From Fundicoccus sp052116145 (GTDB lineage Bacteria > Bacillota > Bacilli > Lactobacillales > Aerococcaceae), in NCBI RefSeq assembly GCF_052116145.1, contig NZ_JBQKLQ010000006.1, positions 124,001-188,000 on the forward strand: a DNA stretch of 64,000 nt. The letters run 5' to 3'. The stretch's first letter is position 1; each line of letters opens with the position of its first letter. Below are positions 16,923 through 26,140 of the stretch, one piece after another. The notes under the pieces are model-generated. The model saw only the letters and a program-made list of their open reading frames with translations. It was not told the origin of the DNA and ran no database searches. A program made the position numbers and the translations under genes.

Positions 16923-17807
16923 TTAATGACGGTAAATAGCTACAGCTTCATGGTCACACGAAGGGACTTCCGCTTTTAAGACCGCTAAGATTTGGTCAAC
17001 CTTGTCTTGAGCAGATAACGTTAGAATCGTCGGCCCTGCTCCACTAATCACCGTTGCGTAGGCCCCTTGTGCCAATGCAAGCTCTTTGACCGGTTGAAAC
17101 TGTTCGATTAATTGTTGACGGTAAGGTTCATGCAACATATCACGCATCATCATCTGCCCCATGGTATCATAATCCCCATTTAACATCGCCATCAACATCA
17201 CATTACCTATCGCATTTTGTTCGGCAGCTTCTGAGTGTTTATAGTTTTGAGGTAAAATTCGGCGCGCTTCTTGGGTACTTAATTCGTAAGCTGGCACACT
17301 TAAAATTAAACTGACACCAGCAAAATCTGCCGTCTGGTAAAATACTTCTTGATTGGCATAATACCCCACGAATAAGCCACCTGTCACACAAGGCCCAATA
17401 TTATCCGGATGTCCTTCAATTTGGCTCCCCAATAAAATTCGCTCATGTGATGTTAAGTTTAAATCGGCAAAGTGATTGGCCAATTCAATCCCGGCAACAA
17501 TCGCGCTCGACGAACTGCCGAGTCCATGTGTTAAAGGAATCTCACTCGCCATATGCAGATGCAAAGTTGGTAGCTCTTTACCATATTGTTTGGCAATTGC
17601 TTTTGCCGTTTGAACCACCAAATTTGCTTCATCACGTGGTAAAACGTTTAGAAAGGCTTGTTCAAAATCAACTTGCCATAAATCACTTTCCCAAGCTTTA
17701 ATCGTTAAAAATTTATCAACCGCTAAACCAATTGAATCAAAACCGACCCCTAAATTAGCACTAGTGGCGGGAACTTTACAGTAAAATATGTCCTTATCAC
17801 TTGTCAT
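16923..17807 (-). CDS. thrB: Homoserine kinase
   Basis: 294-residue GHMP-family kinase that phosphorylates L-homoserine for threonine synthesis. The N-terminal VPATSANLGVGFDSIGLAVD strand, the ATP-binding glycine/serine loop PLTHGLGSSSSA and the C-terminal VISGAGPTIL motif are all present, and the length is normal. Its ATG follows the hom stop by 6 bp, with the ribosome binding site overlapping the end of hom, so the two are coupled. Threonine synthase (thrC) is not in the window. Confidence 0.97.
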   Translation of the reverse strand: MTSDKDIFYCKVPATSANLGVGFDSIGLAVDKFLTIKAWESDLWQVDFEQAFLNVLPRDEANLVVQTAKAIAKQYGKELPTLHLHMASEIPLTHGLGSSSSAIVAGIELANHFADLNLTSHERILLGSQIEGHPDNIGPCVTGGLFVGYYANQEVFYQTADFAGVSLILSVPAYELSTQEARRILPQNYKHSEAAEQNAIGNVMLMAMLNGDYDTMGQMMMRDMLHEPYRQQLIEQFQPVKELALAQGAYATVISGAGPTILTLSAQDKVDQILAVLKAEVPSCDHEAVAIYRH

Positions 17808-17813
17808 GACTTT

Positions 17814-19010
17814 CTAACTCCATTCTTTTCCTTCAATCGGATAAGCGGCTAAGACCTCCGCTGTCTTCTCCAGTTGTTCCATTTCTGTCGGGGTAAGGAC
17901 TGTCGTAATCGCGACAAAGTCCTGGTCGTTTGCGACGATTTCTGCCAAGCTCTCACTGTCATGAGGTTTTTCAGCCAGGCGGACATAATATGATCTGGCC
18001 GTTTGGTCTGCCACAATCGTGGCGCTTTGATTTGGTATCTTATTGGCATGCTGCGTAGCACTGGTAATGTTCATGACATCCGAAACAATTGCCGAGGCCG
18101 TTTCAAGGCCACCTGCTCCTGGACCGTAAAACATGACTTCACCTACGCCATTACCTTTGACAAACACACTGTTCATCGCATCATTGACATGGGCCAATTG
18201 ATGCGTCATTGGTAGTAAGACTGGTTCCACATTGACAGAAACCATATCTTTGTCAGCATCGTGGCGGCTTTTTCCTAACAGTTTCATGACTAGACCTGCT
18301 TGATTTGCATAGTCTAGGTCAACCACTTCTACGTTTGAAATGCCACGGTGTTTGACATGATCTAATTGAATGGACCTGTTGTAAGCCAAACGCGATAAGA
18401 GCGCTATTTTGCGACCGGCATCGAAGCCCTCGACGTCATTGGTTGGATCGGCTTCCGCATAACCGAGTGCTTGGGCTTTATTTAGAGCAACCTGGTAATC
18501 CCAACCATCTTGGGTCATGCGTGTCAGAATATAGTTGCTAGTACCGTTGAGAATACCCAACACTTGGCTGATTTGGTTACTGTTAAGTCCCGTTTGAATC
18601 CCACGGATAACCGGAATGCCACCGGCAACGCTAGCTTCATAGGCTAGCACCACTTTGTGCTGATTCGCCAGTTGACTTAATTCATCGATATGTAAGGCCA
18701 GTAAATCTTTGTTTGCTGTGACAACATGCACGCCATTGGCTAGGAAGCGCTGAATAATGGCACGCGTTTTTTCAATGCCGCCCATGACTTCGACCACCAA
18801 ATCCACATCGCTTTCATAGATTGTATTGATATCATCGGTGATGGTTATCCCTGTCAAATCAACGTCACGTTGCTTCGTCACATCATTGACAAAAGCATGA
18901 GTAACGGTTAGCGTTTCGCCAATCGACTGACTGATTTTCTCGTGATTAATTTGTAAGAGTTCAACGACTCCAGAACCTACCGTACCTAAACCTAGAATTG
19001 CGATCTTCAT
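17814..19010 (-). CDS. hom: Homoserine dehydrogenase
   Basis: 398-residue NAD(P)-dependent enzyme that reduces aspartate semialdehyde to homoserine. The Rossmann motif GLGTVGSGV stands at the N-terminus, then GGIEKTRAI, NGTSNYILTRM and the catalytic region EADPTNDVEGFDAGRK. The last 80 residues look like an ACT regulatory domain (YYVRLAEKP...), which usually confers threonine feedback. The start was placed at ATG 19010 behind GAGGAAG; nine upstream codons are open but lack a site. It is divergent from aspartokinase and co-directional with thrB. Confidence 0.97.
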   Translation of the reverse strand: MKIAILGLGTVGSGVVELLQINHEKISQSIGETLTVTHAFVNDVTKQRDVDLTGITITDDINTIYESDVDLVVEVMGGIEKTRAIIQRFLANGVHVVTANKDLLALHIDELSQLANQHKVVLAYEASVAGGIPVIRGIQTGLNSNQISQVLGILNGTSNYILTRMTQDGWDYQVALNKAQALGYAEADPTNDVEGFDAGRKIALLSRLAYNRSIQLDHVKHRGISNVEVVDLDYANQAGLVMKLLGKSRHDADKDMVSVNVEPVLLPMTHQLAHVNDAMNSVFVKGNGVGEVMFYGPGAGGLETASAIVSDVMNITSATQHANKIPNQSATIVADQTARSYYVRLAEKPHDSESLAEIVANDQDFVAITTVLTPTEMEQLEKTAEVLAAYPIEGKEWS

Positions 19011-19141
19011 ATTCTTATCTTCCTCTACCTTCTTCATTGTTTTCTCATCTAATTATAATTATTTTACCGTAAATGCTATGTTTTTGCTAGCCGTTATTGT
19101 ATTATTGTAAGAGATGAAATGAATAAAAAGGACGTATGTAT

Positions 19142-20494
19142 ATGAAAGTAGCGAAATTCGGAGGTAGTTCTTTAAGTTCTGCGAGCCAGATTAAAAAGGT
19201 TGCCAATATTATTAAAAATGACCCAGATATTCGAGCAGTTGTTGTTAGCGCGCCAGGTAAGCGTGAAGAATCGGATACGAAAGTGACTGATTTATTAATT
19301 GCTTTATTTACAAACCATTTAGCAGGGCTTGATGTTCAACCTGCCCTTGAGAGTATACTCAAACGGTATCTGTTGATTGTTGAGGAATTAGGTTTATCAA
19401 CCGCTCTAATCGAGCGTTTCGACCGAACTTTGCGTGGCTATTTGGCGATGATCAAAGATGAGGCACGATTATTAGATGCCTTAAAGTCAGCCGGTGAAGA
19501 TTTTAATGCACAAGTTGTCAGTGATTATTTAACTAGCCTAGGCATCCAATCGGCCTACTTATCTCCCAAAGATGCAGGTATTTTTGTAACAGATGAGCCT
19601 TCAAACGCCCAACTATTACCCGAATCCTATGATAATTTGAAGCAATTGATTGGAAACGAGTCTTTGATCGTGATTCCAGGTTTCTTTGGTTATTCGAAGA
19701 AAGGCGACATCGTTACTTTCCCACGTGGCGGTTCTGATATCACTGGGGCTATTGTGGCTCGCGGTTTAGAAGCCGATGTCTACGAGAACTTTACTGACCA
19801 AAGTTACATCTTCTCTGCTCACCCGGGTCATGTTCGCAATCCTCACGCGATTAATGCCATTACTTACCGAGAAATGCGAGAACTATCTTACTCAGGTTTC
19901 AGCATTTTTCATGATGAGGCGCTGGAGCCTTTGTATCAAGTGAAAATCCCCGTTCAAATCCGTAACACCAATCAGCCGGAAATTAAAGGTACACGGATTG
20001 TGGCGGAGCGTCGTGATGTCAACGAATATCCTGTCATCGGGATTAGTAGTGATGAAGGGTTTACGGCCATTACGATGCGCCAGTATTTATTAAACCGCGA
20101 AGTGGGTTACACGCGTCGTTTGCTACAAATTTTTGAAGACCATAATATTTCGATTGAGCATATTCCTTCAGGAATTGATAACATCTCGATCATTATTCGC
20201 TCTCACCGTCTAAAAGATAATGAGTTAAACCAAATTGTGCAAGAAATCCAAGATAAATTGAACCCAGAATGGGTGCAAATCGAAGAAGATTTAGCCATGA
20301 TGGTTATTGTGGGCGAAGGCATGCGTGATGTGACTGGTTTAGCCAATAAAGCCACGAGTGCTTTGGCTGAGAAAAACATTAACATTCGCATGATTAACCA
20401 AGGGGCGTCCGAAATCAGTATGATTTTTGCGATTGCGATTAAGGACCAGAAGCAAGCTCTAGCAAGCTTGTACGAAAAATATTTCAACGAATAA
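19142..20494 (+). CDS. Aspartate kinase (class III, YclM-like)
   Basis: 450-residue aspartokinase, first step of the aspartate family. The kinase domain begins MKVAKFGGSS, with VIPGFFGYSKKGDIVTFPRG and GGSDITGA in the active site. The C-terminus carries two ACT domains (from about 300: VIGISSDEGFTAIT, and VGEGMRDVTGLANKATSAL). The size of about 450 residues matches the monofunctional lysine/threonine-sensitive type such as B. subtilis YclM rather than the alpha/beta-type enzymes. ATG 19142 was chosen because AAAGGA is 9 nt upstream; an ATG at 19136 is too close. It is transcribed divergently from hom-thrB. Confidence 0.93.
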   Translation: MKVAKFGGSSLSSASQIKKVANIIKNDPDIRAVVVSAPGKREESDTKVTDLLIALFTNHLAGLDVQPALESILKRYLLIVEELGLSTALIERFDRTLRGYLAMIKDEARLLDALKSAGEDFNAQVVSDYLTSLGIQSAYLSPKDAGIFVTDEPSNAQLLPESYDNLKQLIGNESLIVIPGFFGYSKKGDIVTFPRGGSDITGAIVARGLEADVYENFTDQSYIFSAHPGHVRNPHAINAITYREMRELSYSGFSIFHDEALEPLYQVKIPVQIRNTNQPEIKGTRIVAERRDVNEYPVIGISSDEGFTAITMRQYLLNREVGYTRRLLQIFEDHNISIEHIPSGIDNISIIIRSHRLKDNELNQIVQEIQDKLNPEWVQIEEDLAMMVIVGEGMRDVTGLANKATSALAEKNINIRMINQGASEISMIFAIAIKDQKQALASLYEKYFNE

Positions 20495-20501
20495 ACGCTA
20501 G

Positions 20502-20525
20502 AACCTCACGCCTGTGAGGTTTTTT
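20502..20525 (+). terminator. Terminator after aspartokinase
   Basis: AACCTCAC-GCCT-GTGAGGTT followed by TTTT. Confidence 0.92.
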
Positions 20526-20678
20526 CGTCTGTACATTTGAGTAAATGACTCCTTTGATATCAGAGTAACTAGACCTCAGGTGGGCGGCGCCGACGATGTA
20601 TTTTCATATATAGACCTATTGAACCGCCTGGAGTTTGTGATATAATAAACAATGACATAATCATCGGGAGGGATTAAT

Positions 20679-21479
20679 ATGGAATTGGGAGTAACAAATT
20701 TTTCGACGACAATCGCTAAGGCCTGTCATAAAAAAGAAGCATTATTTAATGAAAGCAAGTGGCGCTACGCTTTAAGGGCGACTTTAGCGGGGGCATTCTT
20801 GACCTTAACAACGGCTGTCGGTGGGATTGCAGCTGATAATAGTATGTTAATTCATCCAGCTCTAGGTAAGTTTGTTTTTGCTTTTTTGTTCGCTTGGGGC
20901 TTAGTATTTGTCTTATTCCTCAACACGGAATTGGCGACATCCAACATGATGTTTTTAACAGCCGGAGTGTATTATAAATCAATCAACATCTCAAAGGCTG
21001 TGAAAATTTTATTATACTGTACCCTCTTCAACTTGGTGGGAGCTTTATTGATTGGCTGGCTAGCAAGTTTCAGCGCCCCTTTCATGAGCCTGAGTGAGTC
21101 AAGTTATCTAGTCACGACGGTTGCTGGAAAGTTGGCAAAACCAACTGGGCAAATTTTTGTCGAAGGAATTCTGGCAAATGTATTTGTGAATATTGCTATC
21201 TTAGGTTTTCTGTTAATTAAAAACAGCTCAGCCCGGGTATCTGTTATTTTGGTAGCGGTCTTTATGTTTGTTTATTTAGGCTACGACCATGTCATTGCTA
21301 ATTTCGGCTCATTTTCTTTAGTGATGTACAATCAAGCAACTTTAATTAGCGGCTTTGACGTTTTAAATATCCTTCGACAATGGTCAGCAGCTTTTGTTGG
21401 CAATTATGTCGGCGGCGGGATTTTGATTGGTCTGTGTTATGCTTATATGAATCAGACCCAAACTGTTTACCGCGATTAA
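20679..21479 (+). CDS. Formate/nitrite transporter family channel
   Basis: 266-residue membrane protein of the FNT family (FocA/NirC/HSC), pentameric channels for small monovalent anions such as formate, nitrite, hydrosulfide or lactate. About six membrane helices are visible. Typical segments are RATLAGAFLTLTTAVG in helix 1, NTELATSNMMFLTAG in the helix 2 break and GGGILIGLCYAYM at the end. The substrate cannot be decided from sequence; neighbours do not help. ATG with GGGAGGG upstream, and a terminator directly after. Confidence 0.88.
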   Translation: MELGVTNFSTTIAKACHKKEALFNESKWRYALRATLAGAFLTLTTAVGGIAADNSMLIHPALGKFVFAFLFAWGLVFVLFLNTELATSNMMFLTAGVYYKSINISKAVKILLYCTLFNLVGALLIGWLASFSAPFMSLSESSYLVTTVAGKLAKPTGQIFVEGILANVFVNIAILGFLLIKNSSARVSVILVAVFMFVYLGYDHVIANFGSFSLVMYNQATLISGFDVLNILRQWSAAFVGNYVGGGILIGLCYAYMNQTQTVYRD

Positions 21480-21494
21480 TTCGATGAGTTTAGA

Positions 21495-21532
21495 CTAGCT
21501 TCTGTTTCTTTGGAAATAGGAGCTATTTTTTT
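21495..21532 (+). terminator. Terminator after the FNT channel gene
   Basis: TAGCT...GTTTC-TTTG-GAAAT...AGCTA stem with small mismatches, followed by seven T. Confidence 0.75.
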
Positions 21533-21571
21533 ATTTGAAGAAAATAAGACACTCAATTAGCTGTTTAATAT

Positions 21572-21910
21572 TTAATGATGATTTTCATAAACAAAGGAGC
21601 CATTATAATGTTTAATTTCAAAAAAATATACGCCAACTCTTGTAATAATAATAAAGTCACATTCGAGTCTACCATTAACACTTAACCATGTACGATACAG
21701 CACCTTCCAATGCTGTTTAGCATATCTTGTAATAAACTCAAAGAAAATCCGTTCACCTTGATAGCCCATTCTTTGAACCCAAAGTAGCTTCTTATCATCC
21801 GTTGAAAGATTCGTCCGTTTTTCTAGCACTTCAAGTTGTAAAAGTTCAAATGGCTTTGCAATGTCCTTCTGAAAACTTAGTTGTTGAAGCGCTGATTGTT
21901 CTGCTTGCAT
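21572..21910 (-). pseudogene. Truncated NERD-domain gene
   Basis: 112-residue remnant. ATG 21910 follows AGGAAAGG. The protein runs through the N-terminal helix (LEVLEKRTNLSTDDKKLLW), GERIFFEF and the core DFIIITRVGVYFFEIKHYNG, then stops at YENHH just after the D...E.K motif. The intact paralogue at 11923-12924 continues for a further 220 residues. The second half of the domain and the whole Cys-rich region are missing, so it is probably non-functional. The upstream block 21943-21992 resembles that of the intact gene. The repeat families at 22125-22661 lie directly upstream. Confidence 0.75.
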
Positions 21911-22124
21911 AAAATTTTCCTTTCCTGAGTGTGATTTAGTTTTACTTCCTCTTATATAAATACACATTTTTTTGCGTTTTATGCTTTTAATTCGAAAATA
22001 AATTGTTCTTTTTTTTTCAGGCTGTAATTTAGTCTGCATTAAAGGCTTCATTAGAAGGTTTCCATATACATTTATGACCGGCTAATTTTTCGTTTCTGTC
22101 TTGAAATGGGGATTCTTCTGTCGC

Positions 22125-22198
22125 CACATCGTGGCGTTTGCCGCGACGATGTGAAATACCTTCCAGGGCCCGTCGCTCGAATCGCCACGATGTGAAAT
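22125..22198. repeat. 74-bp palindromic repeat, copy A
   Basis: Begins CACATCGTGGCG and ends with its exact inverse CGCCACGATGTG plus a short tail. An additional internal CGACGATGTG can pair with the left arm, so two alternative hairpins are possible. A second copy lies at 22279-22352 with about 10 substitutions. The minus-strand open frames across this block are by-products of the repeats. Confidence 0.9.
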
Positions 22199-22278
22199 GA
22201 GCCATTTGGGGTGTTTCTGCTCGAAAATGTGCTAAAAACATGCGTATTTGACCGGGTTTTGGGACTTTTTCACGTTTA

Positions 22279-22352
22279 CACATCGTGGCGTTTGCCACGA
22301 CGATGTGAGACACCTTCCCCGACCCGTCGCTCGTGTCGCCACGATGTGAGAT
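22279..22352. repeat. 74-bp palindromic repeat, copy B
   Basis: Same architecture as copy A: CACATCGTGGCG left arm, inner CGACGATGTG, right arm CGCCACGATGTG. The centre-to-centre distance is 154 bp. The spacer between the copies is unrelated to them. Confidence 0.9.
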
Positions 22353-22357
22353 AAGGT

Positions 22358-22480
22358 AAAACCAAGAAGGTGTGCTGCCTGTCGCTAGCACGATTAAACA
22401 GCCACTTGAACTTCATTAAATCGTCGCGAGCAAAGCAAGCAACACCGCTGGTCTTGTCGCAAGAACGATCTTGGCGAAAA
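22358..22480. repeat. 123-bp direct repeat, copy 1
   Basis: Shares long identical blocks with 22538-22661, among them AGGTGTGCTGCCT, AGCACGATTAAACAGCC, GCGAGCAAAGCAAGC and GTCGCAAGAACGATCTTGGC. Contains the inner palindrome CAAGAACGATCTTG. Confidence 0.9.
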
Positions 22481-22537
22481 TAAATATTTTCTAAAACACC
22501 ACATGTCCTTGCTTTCAAGCAACCCACCACTCCCACC

Positions 22538-22661
22538 AAAACCAAAAAGGTGTGCTGCCTATCGCCAGCACGATTAAACAGCCAACTTGAACTTCATTAA
22601 ATCATCGCGAGCAAAGCAAGCGAAACCCATCGTCTTGTCGCAAGAACGATCTTGGCGAAAA
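22538..22661. repeat. 123-bp direct repeat, copy 2
   Basis: About 90% identical to copy 1 with one inserted base. The 55 bp between the copies and the C/A-rich stretch 22662-22839 contain no gene that I can recognise. Confidence 0.9.
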
Positions 22662-22839
22662 CAAGCCCAACTAAATCCACCGGCCTTTCCAAACTAGTTC
22701 ACGCTACACCTCACACACCGCATTCATCACGCAAGCCTACAACACATTACTTTGTTTCTCTCAATCTCCCATCAGTCTACATACGACTTAGAAACACCAC
22801 ACCTTGTTAATTACACCTCACAGCGAAATCCCCAACAAA

Positions 22840-22893
22840 AAACTCTACTAAAGCTCACACAATCTAAAGTGGTTGTGCGAACTCAGTAGAGTA
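22840..22893 (-). terminator. Terminator of the proBA operon
   Basis: On the minus strand ACTCTACT and AGTAGAGT close a stem with an inner GCACAA/TTGTGT pairing, followed by TTTTTTG. Confidence 0.85.
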
Positions 22894-22969
22894 TTTATTT
22901 ATATTTAATTAGACTTTCATCGCGCCTCAAAAATAATCAAATTCATGAGAGCTAAGCTAGACCATCCGG

Positions 22970-24223
22970 CTATTCTCTAACCTGACCTTGTCCTTCGATA
23001 ACATACTTGTAGCTAGTTAAGGCCTCTAGCCCCATTGGACCTCGTGCATGAAGTTTTTGAGTACTGATGCCTAACTCGCCACCAAAACCGAAGACTTCTC
23101 CATCAGAAAAGCGTGTCGACGCATTGACATAGACACAAGCTGAATCAATGTCATTCAAGAAATTTTGTGCTGTTTGGTAATCTTTTGTGATAATTGCATC
23201 TGAATGGCCAGTAGAAAAACGCTCAATATGGGCAACGGCCGCATCATAATCTTCAACTACTTTAATCGCTATACGATAGTCTAAAAACTCCGTCGCATAA
23301 TCAGTGTCATTCGCCAGGGTGGCTTGTGGTACTATTTTGACTGTGGTGTCATCTCCTAAAATTTCCACGCCTGCATCTAAAAGTGCTGCTGTTGCTTCCG
23401 GCAGGAACTTCTCCGCCACAGCCACATCAACCACCAGCGTCTCTAAAGCGTTACACACTGAAGGACGTTGCAATTTACCATTCAATAAAATAGTGTAGGC
23501 TTGTTCTAAATCAGCCGCCTCATTTACATACAAGTGACAATTGCCGACACCGGTTTCGATAACAGGAATCGTTGCTTGACGTAGAACTGCTTGAATCAAA
23601 CCAGAACCACCACGCGGTACCAAACAATCTACATATTGATTCATCGTCATAAATTCAGCCGCCAACTCACGCGAAGGATCAGTAATTAGTTGAATGGTTG
23701 TGTTTGGCACTTTGCTTTTCGCCAAACCCGCTTGAATGGCCTTAACAATCGCTTGATTACTTTCGAGCGCTTCCTTACCGCCACGCAAAATCACCGCATT
23801 GCCTGCCTTCAAACACAAAGCCGACGCATCAACCGTCACATTTGGACGCGACTCATAAATAATTCCAATCACCCCTAAAGGCACACGGCGACGACTAATC
23901 CGCAAGCCATCGCGGTTCACCCATTGTGAATCTGTCTTTAAAATCGGGTCTTCTAGACTTGCAATTTGTTTTAAACCATCAACCATCCCTTGAATACGCG
24001 CTTGAGTCAAGGTTAAACGCTCAAGTAAGGCAGTTGTCAGACCGTTCTGACGCCCATTTTCTAAATCGAGCGCATTTGCCGCTAAAATCTCATCCTGTTG
24101 TTCCAATAAAGCTTGCGCAATCGCTGCTAAGGCATCATTTTTATCTTTGGCCGATAACAAACGCACCACGCGAGCCGCTTGCTTAGCCTGTTGGCCTAAG
24201 GTTTCTAAGTAAGTCATGTCCAT
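22970..24223 (-). CDS. proA: Glutamate-5-semialdehyde dehydrogenase (gamma-glutamyl phosphate reductase)
   Basis: 417-residue NADPH-dependent enzyme, second step of proline synthesis. Visible family segments are VPLGVIGIIYESRPNVTVDA, CLKAGNAVILRGGKEA, the catalytic Cys in RPSVCNALETL, and FGFGGELGISTQKLHARGPM near the end. Length is normal. The start at 24223 has AAAGGA close upstream; an ATG two codons later is equally possible. It follows proB by 59 bp. Confidence 0.97.
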   Translation of the reverse strand: MDMTYLETLGQQAKQAARVVRLLSAKDKNDALAAIAQALLEQQDEILAANALDLENGRQNGLTTALLERLTLTQARIQGMVDGLKQIASLEDPILKTDSQWVNRDGLRISRRRVPLGVIGIIYESRPNVTVDASALCLKAGNAVILRGGKEALESNQAIVKAIQAGLAKSKVPNTTIQLITDPSRELAAEFMTMNQYVDCLVPRGGSGLIQAVLRQATIPVIETGVGNCHLYVNEAADLEQAYTILLNGKLQRPSVCNALETLVVDVAVAEKFLPEATAALLDAGVEILGDDTTVKIVPQATLANDTDYATEFLDYRIAIKVVEDYDAAVAHIERFSTGHSDAIITKDYQTAQNFLNDIDSACVYVNASTRFSDGEVFGFGGELGISTQKLHARGPMGLEALTSYKYVIEGQGQVRE

Positions 24224-24282
24224 CCTGTCCTTTCAAAATCCATCTATCGAATTGTCTCAATTGCCTGCAATCGCCAAACGCT

Positions 24283-25089
24283 TTAATCCTCACTTTTGAA
24301 CAGCGTCCCAATAGCGTCACCTTCTAAAATTTTAAACAAGCTCGTCGGATCCTCGCTACTCGTGACAATCATTGCCTTCTTGGCAGCCAGCATTTTCTCG
24401 GCAGCTTTGATTTTCGTCAACATACCACCTTTAGAAAATTCAGAACCCTTGCCACTCGCCATATAAATAATCTCATCCGTAATTTCCGTCACCCGATCAA
24501 GCATCGCCGCTTCTGGGTTACGCATCGGATTATCTGTATATAATCCGTCCACATCGCTCAATATGATTAACAGTTGCGCATCCACCACTTTGGCAACAAT
24601 TGCCGATAAGGTATCGTTATCACCAAATTTGGTTTGATGATCCAGCTCATCGACCGCCACTGCATCATTTTCATTAATAATTGGAATAATATTCTTCGCA
24701 AGCAAAGTCTCCAAAGCCGTCCGCACATTAAGCAAAGACTCCGGAAAATCAATCACATCCCGCGTCAGCAAAATCTGGCCCACATGTTGATTATAATACT
24801 GAAAAAAACGATTATAATGCCCCATCAGAATACTCTGCCCAAAGGCAGCCAAAGCCTGTTGCTCCGCGATTGTATTGGGATACTCATCATAAGCCAACGT
24901 ACTCGCGCCAACACCAATCGCCCCAGACGTCACAATAATCACTTCTTTACCCGCCTGCTGCAAGCTAGCACATACATAGGCCAAGCGATCAATTTTTTGA
25001 TAATTCACTTTTTTCTGAGATTGCATAATAGAATTTGTTCCAATTTTTATAACAATCCGCTGATAATCCTTGATAAACTCTCGTTCCAT
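24283..25089 (-). CDS. proB: Glutamate 5-kinase, short form without PUA domain
   Basis: 268-residue amino-acid kinase making gamma-glutamyl phosphate. VIKIGTNSI, VTSGAIGVGAS, INENDAVAVDEL and FGDNDTLSA are the expected substrate and ATP sites, with GMLTKIKAAEKML further on. The C-terminal PUA domain found in the roughly 370-residue enzymes is absent, as is common in Lactobacillales. The start at ATG 25089 follows AGGAGAGACG; an upstream open extension to 25170 has no site. First gene of proBA. Confidence 0.96.
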   Translation of the reverse strand: MEREFIKDYQRIVIKIGTNSIMQSQKKVNYQKIDRLAYVCASLQQAGKEVIIVTSGAIGVGASTLAYDEYPNTIAEQQALAAFGQSILMGHYNRFFQYYNQHVGQILLTRDVIDFPESLLNVRTALETLLAKNIIPIINENDAVAVDELDHQTKFGDNDTLSAIVAKVVDAQLLIILSDVDGLYTDNPMRNPEAAMLDRVTEITDEIIYMASGKGSEFSKGGMLTKIKAAEKMLAAKKAMIVTSSEDPTSLFKILEGDAIGTLFKSED

Positions 25090-25260
25090 AACGTCTCTCC
25101 TAGTCCCTCGAATACTTTTATTATACCGAAACAGCAGAATTAAGCTAGTGTCTTTTCTAATGTTTCTCATAACTATTTAATAAATAACACCAAGCCCACA
25201 GGCAAAATAGGCCGCTAAATTGCTCGAGCCAATTAAAAGAAGAGAATGCTTCCTAGTAAT

Positions 25261-25289
25261 AAAAAAAACTCGAAGCAACTGCCTCGAGT
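25261..25289 (-). terminator. Terminator of the peptide-transporter/phosphoesterase unit
   Basis: On the minus strand ACTCGA and TCGAGT flank a loop of about 10 nt, followed by eight T. The rest of 25090-25260 holds no visible feature. Confidence 0.85.
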
Positions 25290-25303
25290 AGTCAAAATTT
25301 TGC

Positions 25304-26116
25304 TTAGATATCCACCGTATAAAGTGACGCTTCTAACTCTTTTTTAAAGTCTTCACTACGCCATTCCCGCTCATAGCCAAGGCAGTTACAACTATAGATA
25401 ATGCCATCACGTTCAAAGGAATGTCGATAATGCACGTGCCCCATGCAACTATGCTTTATCGGAAACTCTTGATGAAGGCTGTCAAAATCATCCGTCGCAA
25501 TAAATGCATTGAAATAATCAAATTGCGGATGTGGCATCTTCACTGTAAATTCAGGGACCGTCACCATATGCGTCACGAGAATCACCTCACGCTCCCCGAC
25601 AGCTTCCAGATCCTTACGGACAATCTCAGCAAATTTTCGAGATAGCTCACGGTCTGTCATTCCCCAATTCGTATTTAACTTATCTTGCCAAGTTCGTTCA
25701 CCATAAACCCCTAATTCCAATTCTTACTCGCTAAAACGCGGGTCATGAACAGAATGATTATACCAAGCAGAATGCCCAACTAAGGCATAGTGATCGTTTA
25801 GAATAAGCGGTCTCTCCATGAGACATTGCGGGTGATTTGTATAACGACGATAAACAGCGGCGCTGTCTTTAACGTCTGAATCCCTTTCCCAATAATCATG
25901 ATTGCCTGGAATAAACTTGACTGGCCGATCGATGACTGTTTGCAATCTTTCAACAAAGCGTGTGCTTGTCTCGTAACTATTGGAAATGTCTCCGCCAATC
26001 ACCAATAAATCGATTTGTTGTTCAGTTACTATCTCATGTAGGGTGTAATAAAAATCTGTTTCGCCATAATTTTCGTTTAAATCATAATGTAAGTCTGATA
26101 TAACGCCAATTCTCAT
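25304..26116 (-). pseudogene. Metallophosphoesterase gene interrupted by one in-frame TAA
   Basis: A calcineurin-like phosphoesterase of 270 codons split at codon 131. The first part begins MRIGVISDLHYD (metal-binding D.H) and includes GGDISN and PGNHDYW. After RFSE comes TAA (25726-25724), and the same frame continues at once with ELELGVYGERTWQDKLNTNW, VTHM, and CMGHVHYRHS, supplying the remaining metal ligands. No shift in frame is needed, so a single base change (for example GAA to TAA) accounts for the break. The 24-bp gap to the peptide transporter genes suggests co-transcription. Either a recent pseudogene, a sequencing error, or a low level of read-through. Confidence 0.88.
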
Positions 26117-26140
26117 AATCGTCCTCCTTTAAGCCTGAAA

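Noticed and set aside
22029..22545. Minus-strand open frames encoding repeated SHRRGKRHDV strings
   Set aside because: They run through the 74-bp and 123-bp repeats in whatever frame happens to be open, without a start site; repeat by-products.
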